Source: Tetranychus cinnabarinus
Lineage: Eukaryota > Arthropoda > Arachnida > Trombidiformes > Tetranychidae
NCBI GenBank assembly: GCA_022266195.1
Contig: WHVY01000003.1
Location: 8,928,001-8,992,000 of the forward strand
Length of the DNA: 64,000 nucleotides
Direction of reading: 5' to 3'
Part shown: positions 10,701 to 23,600 of the stretch, piece by piece
How the letters are laid out: every line of letters starts with the position of its first letter
How positions within the stretch are numbered: position 1 is the stretch's first letter
The notes under the pieces: generated by a model
Told to the model about the DNA's origin: nothing
What the model saw: the letters and a program-made list of their open reading frames with translations, nothing else
Database searches by the model: none
Position numbers and translations under genes: made by a program

Positions 10701-13700
10701 GTGAAGGATCATCTTTACCATCTCATCATGGCTTACTGAACATGAATTCAAGAGTTTTTAATGTTTATCAGAATTGGCTAATTTGATCTTTTGAGATTTG
10801 GGATTCAACGATGCTACAACATGATTTGATTTATTTGCTGTTATGAGATTTTATCGTCAGATATTAGGTACGAGAACTGAACAACTTCTTACACAATTTA
10901 TAATAGAATCGTAACGAAAAAAATTAATCGAGAAAGAGAAAAGTATAGAAAGTTAATCCAAAAAGATCTCATTTACTTGAGAAATAGGAAAACCGTTAAA
11001 GATTCTGCTTCATTTCATTGTTAACTTTTTGCGAGTTTCGTGGGAAATTCAATTTGAGTTTAGAAGCAAGGCAAAATTGTGACAATTAACTAACCGTTAC
11101 ACTAGACTTTTATAACGCTTCTTAATGACAACATTTCTAATGCTAATGGAATAACCAAAGCGTATTCTTGACCAGTTATTAGCTGCACGGCAACGTTGAT
11201 ACCTATCTCAAGTGTGCGTGAAAAATAATTGACTCATTATTTCTTCCATCATTATCCATTCCTTAACGATTCGCTTCAATAATTAATCTGTTTAATTTGT
11301 TTTCACTAAAGATCAAATCATAACCGTTAGTCGTCAATAATCAGCTGTCTTCTCGTTACTCTGTTTTTATTGAAAAAGCACCTGGAATTAGATGCTCTTC
11401 TTTCAACCTTTTCTGTGACCTCCAATATTAAAACCTTTATTCAACCGATGGTCAGATTTATGACTCCGAATATCGAAAGCCTTTCATTTCGAGATTCAAT
11501 GCAAAAAATGGACATTTACCCAATCTAATACAATATTCAATACCTTTTCAACTACTCAGATTGTAGATCAGCTTAGTTTCAACAAATTTGTCAATTTAAA
11601 TATTTAAACATTCCAATTATCATGCATTTCAACAAGCAATTTTTCTTGAAAACTGTTTCAAAAGCTTAACCTGTAAATTGATCAGCAACTTACTATAGAG
11701 TTATCAAAAGAGTTTACCAACTTTTCTGGATTATTTGAATTTACTGAGGCAAGTAAAGAGTATAAATCACATTGATGCACTTTGATTTTAACCAATTACC
11801 TGTCAATTGTGAGTGCACATGGATTGAAGTCTCATCAGATTTACTTTCACTTAAAATTGATTCCAATGGAAGTTAAACAAAAAGTGAAATGAAAATTATC
11901 ATTCTTAACGCTTCTCTATATCATGGATCAACATTGATCACCACAGCACTTTACTTTTATCCAAACCAATTGATGTTGATTAAACAACCTTTAATAGCAT
12001 ATCAACCGTATTTCACGCAATCATCCAATTTGTCAATTAAATCATTTTACTGGTCATCAATCCCAACTGACTTGAAGAAAGGTAAAGAAAGAAAGAAACA
12101 AAAAATGAAAATGAAATTTGATGCAAACATCAATTCTATATTCACATTTTGATGAACAACAATATTCTTGGCTCAGAAGAAAAATCTATCAATTCTTTTA
12201 TCCATCCTCTAATCTATTCTCACTCTCCATGGGAACATTCATCATCACCACCATCATCTTCATGGATCTTCTTTTCTTCACCGTTGGGTGTTCATTTTGT
12301 TACTTTACTTGCCATTCTCATATCAAAACTTTCCTTAATGATCAAATGGTTTAAGGAATGAGGCCAAAGGCAGAATGCAAGAAAACAAGTGAACAAACTG
12401 AGTGGCAAAACTCAGTATGGTTTCAACCATTCATGTGTGATATAGACTCTCATCTATCGCCCTTTTCCCGACTACACTTGACTGGTGTTGGTAAAAGAAA
12501 AGAGAAGAAGAAGAAGAAAAAAAATGTGAAAATAATCTCTTTCAATGATATCAATCCATAATATTATTTGGACTGAATTGTCATATTTTTGAATCTCGTC
12601 AATTGTTGTTATTACCATTGTTTCCTCATCTTTGTTGTAAGAATCACTATCAACGGGATATCCTTTTTTGTTTGCTTCTTAAGACACCTTCACTAGACCC
12701 TCTCACCCACTGCCTTTAATACCAATTGTCTCAAGAAGAGAAAAGGTAATCTCACTCTTACCTGTAGGGTCTCCTTCCCTCTCATCATCTCATCATTTCT
12801 AATTTTTACTCTCTCTTCTTGTTTCCCTTTTTTGTTCAATCATTTCGCCAGACCGTTTCCTGTTTGCCTTCGTCTGTTTCCTTTGCTTCGTTAAGTCCGC
12901 CTGATTTGAGGTTAACTGTTAAGGTTTCCCTGAGTTTCGTGGTTTAAGTTTACAGATTTGGACATTTTTGTGGGTAAAAGATTGGACTTTTTTTTCAATT
13001 ACAAGAAAAACATTTAAAGAAAAAGAAAATGCAAAATTTAAATTTAAAACAATAAAATCTTTTGTATTGCTTCTGTAAATTGCTTTAAAAGATCAATTGA
13101 TGAAAGGGAAATGAAAAAAAAAGGTTAACACACAGACAAGAATCAATAGCAATCTTGAACAGGTAAAAATTGTTGTTCAACATTTTCTTTTGTTCCTTGG
13201 CTAATTCAATGTAAATATGCATTGTTGTTATGATAAACATGATAATCATTGAACATGGAGAAGAAGAAGGCTAAAAACAAAAGGCTAAAGAAATGGCGAG
13301 TTGCAGGTAAAAGTAATAAAATGAAATTAAAAGGCAATTGTTGAAGTCACCAAAGTTCAATACGGTTAAAGAAGAGTAAAGAAATATTTGACAAGTGAGA
13401 TGAAGAGTGAGTTAAAGTGTCAGTTATTTGGATAAAAAAAAGGTAAAGGTAAAAACTTACAAGGTAAATCACACTAAACTTGCAATATATCAAGAATCAG
13501 GTTTGCTCTGTCAGTAAATTATCCTTAAATCATTCTTCTTCTTCTTCTTCTTCTTTACCTGCACTTCATTGTCTTGAGCATCATCTTGTCGATGAAACCT
13601 GGAACAAGACTCAGCAAGAGTAGAAACAAATGATTTGAAGAGCAGCAAGCAGGCAGAAACACCGAAAAAATCAGTGGCAATGTAAACAGAATATAAAAAA

Positions 13701-16312
13701 AACGCCAATAAAATGGTAAAATATAATAAAGCAAAACCTGTCAAACAACAATCAATGTAAATAAAGGTAAGTTTACAGTAAATGAAAATGTTTGTAAACT
13801 AAACGATTATTTAATTTTAACCATTTTCTGGCTATTCTTTTCTTGCTTTGCTTTTTTGGCTTGTGATAATATTTGCTATAAGAGGCACTGAATGATATAC
13901 ATGTATTTATTTAGTGCAGATAAATCATATTAAAGGTAAGAAACAAGTAAAGATTCAGTTGGCTGTTACCTGAATGTCGTATTATAATATAATAGATTTA
14001 CTCTGGTTGCACGATTTGTTGCACTGTTTATGCTGTTGGTGACCTTTTCATGCCTTAAGAAAACTTTCCTCATGTTTACATCCTTGATAGGAACCTGTTC
14101 AATACCGATTCTCATCTTCTTTTACCTTGATTCTCTTATTAGCAAATTAACTCGAAAATGAGAAGCAGTTGAACATTTTTTTTCTTCATCTTCTTTTCAT
14201 TCATCTTTTTCTTCTTCTTCCAACTTTTGTAAATGCGTGTTTGTGTTAATATCAAGTGCTTATTTTTGTATGTGTTGTGCGTGTGTGGTATTTGGTGTTA
14301 TGTGTGTTTTTTGTGTGTGTTGAACAAATCATGTTGATGTGAGGTTTACCCTGAAGGAGGAGGGAATATTCACGCTAATTTGTAACTTTATCAATATTCA
14401 TATTGATAATACAGATTATTTTTTCTTCTTCTTGTTCAACTTTATTCTCATAAAGTTTCAAGTTTTCTTCTTCTTCTTCTTCTGCTTCCATTATAACTTG
14501 ATTTTGATAACAATAATAATTAGCATAACAATGATGTGTACCTGTTATTACCTTTACTTACCTTTATTATATATTTATTTTCATTTTTATTGACATAATT
14601 TGATTATACTTAATCAATTTGCAAGGCAACAACAACAATTGCTTTCTTCAGCTGAGTGTGTTTATCATTAACATAATGATGATGATAATTGAAACACTGT
14701 TTATCAATTGAAACAAAAGTCAACAATTCGAGAATAAAAATGGCTTTTCTTTCGTATTGAGTGATGAGTGAATTGACAATTAACAATTGAGTGACAATTT
14801 TGTGTAGGGCTACTCAGGTAATCAACGTTTTTGGGTTCATCTTTAATCAACTTGTAAAGTCTTTATAATTAGATAACCTTAATCAACCACTTGATTGAAA
14901 TGTTGACAAGAGAGAAAAGTAAACTTCGAATGTCAAGGTTCTTGTCACTTCTGGATCTAGTAAAGATGAGGAATGATGTTGATGCTGATGATGATGATCA
15001 CCCACCTGATTGCGCCATTTATCAACCTACTGTTCTGAGTTGACCTTGAATTAGTTGAAGATCACAAGAATATTAATTTTGGAACAAAAAGATAACTCGA
15101 TTTTTTTTATGATAACAATATTAGTCGCTTCTTGTTCATTTTGTAAACATGCAACTTTACTTCCACCTCCGTACAATGAAAATGATAATTTCATCTTTTC
15201 TTTTACTTTTCATTGGACCAGGAAAATGGTTGATAAACAGATCCACTTTGTTGACTCTCCATGATATCATCACCATGATATCATCAAGTCTTTACCTTGA
15301 AACTTGTTGCCTTTCATCAGCCGCCCAATCATATGTTTCACTTTTTTTGTGTTTGGTTCAACCAAAATGATTAACCAAATGATAATCAATAAGAAAGCAT
15401 TTCATTTCGTAATGAGAAGTCAACAAAATGGAGAAAAAAGTGAAACTTCGATTGTTGGTCAATTAATGAATCTCGACAATCTGTTCAACTTTCAACAATT
15501 AAATTGCAATCAGATTTACATCAACATGAGGATAACTTGAAACAATTAAATTAACCTTCACTTGAAACATTAACGATAATCATCTTTGATAATACAAAAT
15601 AGCATTTCATCAAGAAAAAGGAAAATGAAAAAAATGTGAAAATCCAATTATGTTAAACATGATCAATAACAATTAGTTGATTAGTTAAACAAGTATGAAA
15701 AGCAATTAATCAAAAAGCTCAATAATTCACCAAAGTTGACCAAAAAATGGAATCACAAAAGAAGTTCATTTTTCATCATTTCACCATCAAGTAGGTGCAA
15801 GATTTTCCTAAATTAGCTTCATCTCCTTGAGGTTAATATCAAGGTATTCATTATCAAGTATGGGTGAGTGTGTAGGCTCAATGGATCGCAAATCAGGATA
15901 AGTAATTGAATGATTTAAATAAAGGCAAATATTGCTGTTATGTAAACCTGATGTTGAATTATAAATTCATTGCACGTTCAGGTAGCACGATACACCACAA
16001 ATCATTGGCATTTTGCCACAATAATTGGCAAACTACAAAAGAGTAAAGAAAAAAAGGAGTTTTCAGTGTTTGTCTGTAAATCAGTTTCAATTGCATTTCC
16101 AGTGTAAATTAACCTTTAATTTGCCCCTGAAAATTGAACAATTTAAAAGAAGAAGAAAGAAGCAAAAAAATTGAATATCATCATTGAATAGCAGAACAAA
16201 AGAATATAAAATGAAATTATCTTTTCTTCTTCCCTTTACCTTTACGATTGAGTTATAAATGGCTTTTCTTGTTATACACTCATGATAATGATAATATTGA
16301 TATCATTGCTTT
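7767..16312. other. Non-coding distal flank of the knirps-family gene
   Basis: About 8.5 kb with no supported exon. It contains TTC/GAA tracts (for example 13533-13555, 14464-14484), a GT-rich stretch at about 14230-14315 and many AGGTAA/TTACCT words from about 8.7 kb onward. ORFs such as 11889-12361, 13511-13744 and 14339-14593 are low in complexity and overlap one another. Confidence 0.5.
13533..13555. repeat. (TTC)n microsatellite
   Basis: A perfect TTC/CTT run of about seven units on the plus strand. It reads as GAA repeats on the minus strand and produces the lysine-rich tail of a spurious ORF. Confidence 0.85.
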
Positions 16313-19300
16313 TCATCATCATTAACCATTAACCAAAGGAATTAAATGTTGAGCCAAAAAAACATAAACAAGAAAAAAGTTTAATTTACTTTTTTGTGTG
16401 TGTTGTGTTCATGTTTAGTTAAACAAGTCATTTAACGATCTGATTAAGGCAAGTTGGTAGTAAAGTTAATTAACCAATAAGTGTTGCCAGGTCTATAGCA
16501 ATTTGTGCAACAATTTGAAACAAACTTTCAAGAGAATGGAGAGAAATTTGGAAAATTGGTTTTCCATTTTTTGAAGCATATCACCAATGGCCAGTGTAAA
16601 GCCATTAATCTTTGACCTTTAGGTAAAGGCATTTCAAGTGTTCAAAGGTTAAACGATTAAGATTTAGTTACATTGTTTAAAAGTTGAAAAGTTAATCAAG
16701 CAAAAAGAGAAAAATGTTTTTGCTCAGAAAAAAAAAACTTTCAAAAACCTTTGATTGCTTTCCTTTCTAATCAACTCGTAATGACATTAAATGGTTAAAT
16801 CAATGGTTATCATGAGTAAACCAGGAATTTACTGAATCGCCAATAATGAACACTTTTTCAATTCTTTACTGGAAATTGATATTTTTACTGGCAAATTGTT
16901 GTAATCAGCTTTTGCAACATTTCATTGAAAACTTTATTCTCATCATTGGTCACTTTTGACCATTTTTTTGATAAATCTTTTTCTTCTTGGAATCAAAATG
17001 AAAAGGTAATCATTTACTTTCCATGATTGAGTAAAATAATACACTTGGAAATGGATACAGTCAGTGATAGGTAAAATTGAAAAAATCGAGATTCTTTTCT
17101 GATAATGGAAAATGTTATTACTATTATCAACGAAAAAAAAGGGTTTTTACTTGTTAATAGATGTTGAAATGAAATGAGGTGACAAATTGTTTTACCTTGT
17201 AACGCCTCAATAAGCATGTTAACTCACGCTGTGTTTATCTTCGTTAGCAATTCAATTCTTTTTTGCCTTTTTTCAGCTGAATCTTGAGAAAAAAAAATAT
17301 TTCTTCTCTAATCATGACGATCATCAACAGTATTGAATAGGTCAGTTGAAGAAGAATGAGAGAAAATGATGATTATGATGATGAACATGGTGAATGGTGA
17401 TACTGATGATTATGATGATAAGTGACCTTATTAACAGGTAACATCGAAAGTACATTTTTTTGTCTCTTTTTATTGTATTGTACTATTTAATAAACACAAA
17501 GTACTTAGTTGCGCTTAAAAAGATTCAACTTCCCTTTGAGAGCTTTTCGTTATTGTAATTGTTGTCCTATTTATGTACATAAATAACCTAACAAATATCA
17601 ATTGCTCATTTCAACAATAAACAGATGAATGGTCATAAATCGCCTTCTTGTTGATCAGTTATGAGAATTGGCTTTTTTCGCTTTTTCTTCTTCTTCTCAA
17701 ATACACTTGACTTGAAATCGGAAATTGCAAATTTTTGTCCAATTTTAATGGTTCAACTTTTGAGTTTGAATTTCAAATGAAAGCAATGAAAATTGAAGTG
17801 AAAATTGATTTTGTCCATTTGTCCTTTATTTTACCTTTATTTACCTCTTTTCATCTTTACTTTTTGTTTTCATGTTAAGCTTCATTATCTTGCAATGATT
17901 GCTTTTTTACGCTTTAATAGTTGAATAAAAGAGAGGAAAATTGAATCTGATAAAGATACTTGAATCATTATTGTATTATATCATTGATTGTTTTGTTCAT
18001 GTTTACAATTACTGAAGACAGTTTAGTGGATGGTTTCAATTTAAATCGCTAAATCATTGTAATCATGAAACGGAAAGAGCACAGAAAATGCAAAATAACT
18101 CAATCAACTTTTACCTTTAAACGCTTGCAACTTTCCTAATGTCACTTGCACTTTCCATGTTAATCAATTGGAAAACTTAAAATCAAAACAAACGAAAGTA
18201 AATTCAATATTTAACCAAGGAATGAAAGTTTGTGAGAAAAAATGGAAAAGTTTCAGAATCAAATTTTCATCTTTGCCTTAACCTGGTTGAGTTAAAATCA
18301 ACTATTTTCATTAAATTCAAACATATTTGAACATTGAACCAAAATTTTACAGAATAATATTACAAAATTCCTTTTCAATATTCCTTTTTGTTAGCATTTC
18401 AATCTTTTAATCAAAAGAATATCGGAAAGGGAAATTGAGCAACTCAAGGAATGGAAATCGTCAAACAGTGATTAGTTGAGTTTTGGATGGATTCGTTGTG
18501 CAAGTTTCGTTGCCCGAATATGCAATTGTTCATAGATTTGCTCAGTTCTAAGAAAGCAAATTTCTCTGCCTCTATAAAAGAAATGAGCATTTCTGAGATG
18601 AAATCTCTTCTCTGAATCTCATGTCCAACTAAAGTATTTCATCAAATTGGACAAATTGTAATGATTGAATGATGAAATGAAGAAGCTTTCCTTTATATTG
18701 ATTATTGTTGAACTACTCAAAGGCAACTTTAGCCCAAAGCAAAATTTCAATTGACTCACCAAGGTGCGTTTACTAATAGCAAGGCGGGGTCATTTTCATC
18801 TCTATCTTTCATCAACTATTCATCAAGCAAGACTGAAAAGGCTCGTGCCAACAGTTTGAGGAAAAACGAGGCAACATTTTACCCAAAAAAGAAAAAAGTT
18901 GAATGAAGAAAGAAAACAAGAAAAAGAAGAAGAAACTTAAACGTAAATGATAAACTATTAACACCTTAAAACGCTTGCACTTTTCATCATTACATTATTT
19001 AATTAAGTCCGATAAAAATCACAAGATAAATAGCCTGAAGAAATGTGAAAAAGGTTGAAAAAGAAGCAAGAAAAAGGATAATCTTTTTTATATTCACTTG
19101 TTCAGACAAAAATCATGTAAAGACAAATCAATTGCTCATCATAAACACTTATCAAGGAATCGTTAAAATAGTAAATTGTTGATGAAAAGCAAAGCAATCA
19201 ATTGAAACCAGGTAAAGCTAATAAGACAATGAAAAGATGAAAATTGTCAAACTATTGTAATAACAATGAAAGTGTTACTAAATGTTGCCTTCAGTGTTTC

Positions 19301-19888
19301 AATGTAAATAGGCGATCTTTTCATTGGCCAAGATTTCAATCTGAATGGATTCTGTTGAAGAGAAAAGGTAAAAAAGAAAAAGATAAGAAAATGTTAATGA
19401 TGTTAATGTTTTCATGATAAATGATGTTGGAATGTTAAATGATATTTGCTCATGATAAATGATTGTTTGTTTAATTTGAAATGATAATGTTTCCCTAATT
19501 AAATTGGCCAAGAGTTAACTGGTAAAAGTATCACCTACCTGATGCATAATCGTCTTGATCAGCCTTTAAATTGGTTAAAGGTAAATGTTTATCCGATTCA
19601 TCTTCATTTCAATTCCATCTTAATCTCATCTTGTTTCATTCATCATTTTCTTGTTAACTTTGCCAACAGCTTTTTCACCATTTGCACAACAAAATCAAGA
19701 TTCAGATTCATTTTCGATTTCATGGAACGCAAAAAATGTTGCCAAATGTTTTCATGAAATTTTTTATTGGACAAGACTTTTCAGCTCATCTATCGATTCA
19801 TTTATATATAATTTGTGATGAAAAAAGGTATAAAGTGATTTGGACAGAAAATGGAAACATTGTGATTGAAGAGGATAAATTGGTGACA
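16313..19888. repeat. Duplicated non-coding blocks, copy 1 (order D-A-B-C)
   Basis: Four blocks here recur inside the intron of the knirps-family gene: D 16313-16680, A 17002-17183, B about 18425-18485 and C 19528-19888. The matching blocks are D 26824-27165, A 26130-26318, B 26399-26460 and C 26465-26820. All are in the same orientation. Similarity is high by eye with small indels; long stretches of block D around the word GTGTTGCCAGGTCTA are nearly identical. The sequence between the blocks here (0.3-1.2 kb each) is unique. The blocks have no shared open reading frame. Confidence 0.85.
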
Positions 19889-20699
19889 ATTGTTATTAAC
19901 AAATTTAATTGCACTTAAATATGTTTGGGAAAGGAATTGTGATAAATTTTTAATTGACTCAATTTTGGGTGTTTTTTTATAAGCAAAACTCTTGATTGTT
20001 ACAATGATGGAAGATGAAAAAATCTGTGAAAAGAAAAATATTTCGATTTTGTTTTCGATTCAACTTTTTGTTCGTATTTTCTTTGTACAGTTAGGACGAT
20101 TGGCGAAACAATTAATTAAATATTTTCTCCATTCTTTGCATATCATTAGACAAAATAACTTTTTTGGTTTTTTTTCCTTTTCCTTTGCAGTTCCAAAGTT
20201 GCTGGAGTCCATTTTGTTCAACAATATTTTTTACCTTCTTTTCAATTCAGAATCATTAGTTTAATCATCATCATGGTTATCATCATGATTATACATTTAA
20301 ATTGAAAAAAAGCATTGACATTAAAAGTTGGTGAGACAATAAGATACAAAAAAGGTTTGCATTAAAATGCTTGAAAATGAGGGGAAAAAAGATTCTTTTG
20401 CATATTTTTAAATGAATAAGATTGAATAGAATGATGATCATGATGATTCTTATGAATTAATGATACAAGATTAGGAAGAAGAGTTACTCTAATTTGGAAA
20501 CTAACGGAATACCGTTTTGGATGAGATCGTCAAATGGCAACGAAATTGGAAGAAATGTCTTTGTTAGTGACTCTTTTTTTTGATGGAAAGGATCAAATGA
20601 TGTCAATTGTTTTCATTTTTGTTTGAATAAAACTTGGACTCGGTTTGTTGCTAGAGACACAGTTTGAAGTGACCTTTTTTTGTTGTCCTGCTGGGTGAC
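19889..20699 (-). other. 3' flank or 3' UTR region of the knirps-family gene
   Basis: Sequence directly downstream of the stop codon at 20702-20700 on the minus strand. It is AT-rich, without a coding exon, and holds an imperfect palindrome around 20262-20295 built from ATCATCATG words. The mRNA end could not be fixed. Confidence 0.35.
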
Positions 20700-23600
20700 T
20701 CAATTGGGCAGTGGTATTGGGGCTGCAACTGAAGGTGGTGGAGTTGGTGACTTTTTGGCTGTAAGGTCAAGTGGTGTTGTGGCTACAATATTGTCCTCGT
20801 TGGAAGAGGGTGAAAATCCTGAATCATGATCACCCATCATGCTCTTGCTCCCCTCGTCTCTTGTTGCATTGTTGTTGTCATCGTGAAGGCACAGTTCAGT
20901 GTCTTCATCTTCTTCTGCATCTTCATCTTCTTCGTCTTCTTCATCTTCTGAGCCAACAGATTGTTTGATGCACTTGTTTAACTTGGAAGAGCTCTTCATG
21001 TTGGACGCTTTACGGGACAAATCAATTGGCCTTTCTTGCTCATAGAGAAGTTCAGAGGTTAAAGGTGGTGTTGACTTGATGTTGAGGTTGGGTGAGGCTG
21101 ATGTCAACTTTGCAAGATGATTAATGGATCCAATTGGAAGGAAACGATTATAACTTGGATTGAGGAAATAGTTGTTAATGTTATTGAATTCTTTGGGTAA
21201 AACATTGAGTCCTTTACCAAACAATTGAGCAGCAAAGAGTAGTCTCGAGGAAGGATCAAGAGTCGATCCAAGGGGAGACATGGGTAGACCAGGGTGACCA
21301 GGATGGTGTAGAGGACTGCCACCGGTGGAAGGGTGATGATAGGGAAAGTTGAGGTTACCATTGGGAGTGTCTACTCGATTCCCATTTGGGGTTACATTTG
21401 GACTGGAAGAGTTGGACAGTGAGGTTGTCATTGTTGACCCAATGGCTGATGTGGATAGGTTAACCCGTGAAGCCTGACCCGAGGTGGCAAGTGGCGGTGA
21501 GGAAGATGAAGATGAGGAAATGTTCAATGGATGGATAAACTGTGAATAATGATTAGACTTGGAAGATGAGGCTTGAACAGCGGCTGCAGCATTAAACAGT
21601 TTAAGGTCTACTTTGGGTTCACCGTTTCGTTGCAACATGAAGGAATTGATTGGATCAAAAGGAGAGAATCCCAGAGCTTTGGCAACAGTTTGAATCATTG
21701 AGAAAGATTCGGGAAGATTAAGGTTGGCTAAACCTTCACTCGTCTCAAGTGGCGATTGTCCATTGGAAGGTGCAAGTCCAGGTGAAGAATGGTTATTATT
21801 ATTATTATTATTACTAGTGTTGACACGAGCATTTCCATTGCTTGTAAACACATTACTATGATTAGTTATATTGTGAAGTGTATGGTTGATGCAGTTACCA
21901 TTTAAATTGTTTGTTGAACTATTTTTATTGTTGCTCTTGGCGTGATTGTTGGAACCATTCATGGTGGGACTCTTGAGGTTAAGTAAATCTCTCGAGTTGG
22001 CTTCAGCTTTAATTTGATTGACGAGATCTTTATTTTCATTGAACGATTCACTGATCTGAATGGGCCCATTGGAGTTGCCTGTTAAACTGCTTTGATTATT
22101 TTGACTATCAAGAGCACAATGTAACTTGAACCAATTTGATCGACGTCCATAACGAGATCCTGTTCATTAATCACCAAAACAGGTAAAAGAACAAAAGAAG
22201 AGGAGAAAAAATTAGAAATGCTTTTCAAGTTAATTAATTGAATTAATTGGTGCTGATTATCAATTTATGACATTGCAAAGATAATTTAATAAATTGAAAT
22301 GGCTTTGCACAGGTTAAACCCTTCCGGCAACAAATCTTTCAATTTTTTTCTTCATTTTCTAATTTTAATTTCAATTCATTTCCATCAATGTTTTTGTTTC
22401 CTTTTCTGTTGCATTAATCATGAAGCCCATCAGGTCATTTAAATTTAATTGTTTTTCTTCTCTTCTTCTTTTCATTTTGTTTTGTGTCAATCATGATCTC
22501 GATCATGATCATCATAATCATCATGCTCATGATTACAAACATCATGCTCACATCAATTGAACCGTTTTTTCCAAGAGAATCATTAGAGTTGGATTCAATT
22601 TCTATCCAAGGAAACAAGTCAATTACTGGCAACATTTGAGAGTAATAATTGAACAATCTAACAACACTTTAATTTATGTCTTTTGTGTAACTAATTTTGT
22701 GCAGGTTTACAGGTAAAGAAAATTAATGAATTAGAAAAAATTATCCCAAAAACCGTAATGCTGTTTTCCCTCCCTGACAGTTTGTTGATTAAGAGATGAT
22801 CAACTATTTTGCTTTCTTAATTAGGAGAGAAGAGAGAGAGAGAGAAAAAAAGTGAATCTTTTTCCGTTTTAAGATCTTCTTTTTTGCATCAAAATTGCTA
22901 TTTACAAGGACCTTTACCAATGGCAAACCTGCACCTAAACCTGACGCCCTAATAATAATTGAAGTTGCGTTTAAACGTGATTCAAGTTACACCAATCATT
23001 AAGTTGAACAGAGGCAAAGATTATCACTGGAAGCCAACAATGAATTGCAATTAAACGCAAGGTTGTCCACCTTGCCCTCGACTCTTGTGGGTGGGTTGCC
23101 GTTGCTCGAGCTAAGCGAACCAAGTAAATATTGCTAAAGATGAACGGAAACAATTGATTGACCACTTTTTCGGAACCTTGTTTTCCCTTGTTTTTGTCTT
23201 TAGGTTTGTCATCATCTTTTAATTGTGGACAAAAATGTCAACAAAATTCACACAATTAGCTTTTACTTCTTGAAACAATGTGAATAAAATTGTTAATTTA
23301 ATCTGTTTTCTCGTTTTTTTCATTCATTCGCTTAGTGAGTCGACTTCCGTTTCCAATAAGACGTAGTTTACTTCCTTTCGTTAATAAACACGCAGCTAAG
23401 TACAACCCTTGATAATTGATCGGAACAAGTTGATCAACAGATTAACGAAATAAATGCAATTAAAATTTTCCATCACGAGAATTGTTGCTTCTTCTTCTTT
23501 ATTGCAATTTACCAATCAATTAAATCTTAAACTCAATTATAGGATGAGATAGTGAATCTCCATCATTCATTCAATTCTCACAATGGGTTTACAGGTAACA

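Noticed and set aside
13511..13744. ORF with a lysine-rich tail
   Set aside because: The tail is translated microsatellite (TTC)n read on the minus strand.
21104..21361. Minus-strand ORF of 85 codons overlapping knirps-family exon 2
   Set aside because: An alternative frame within a well-supported exon, with no motif.
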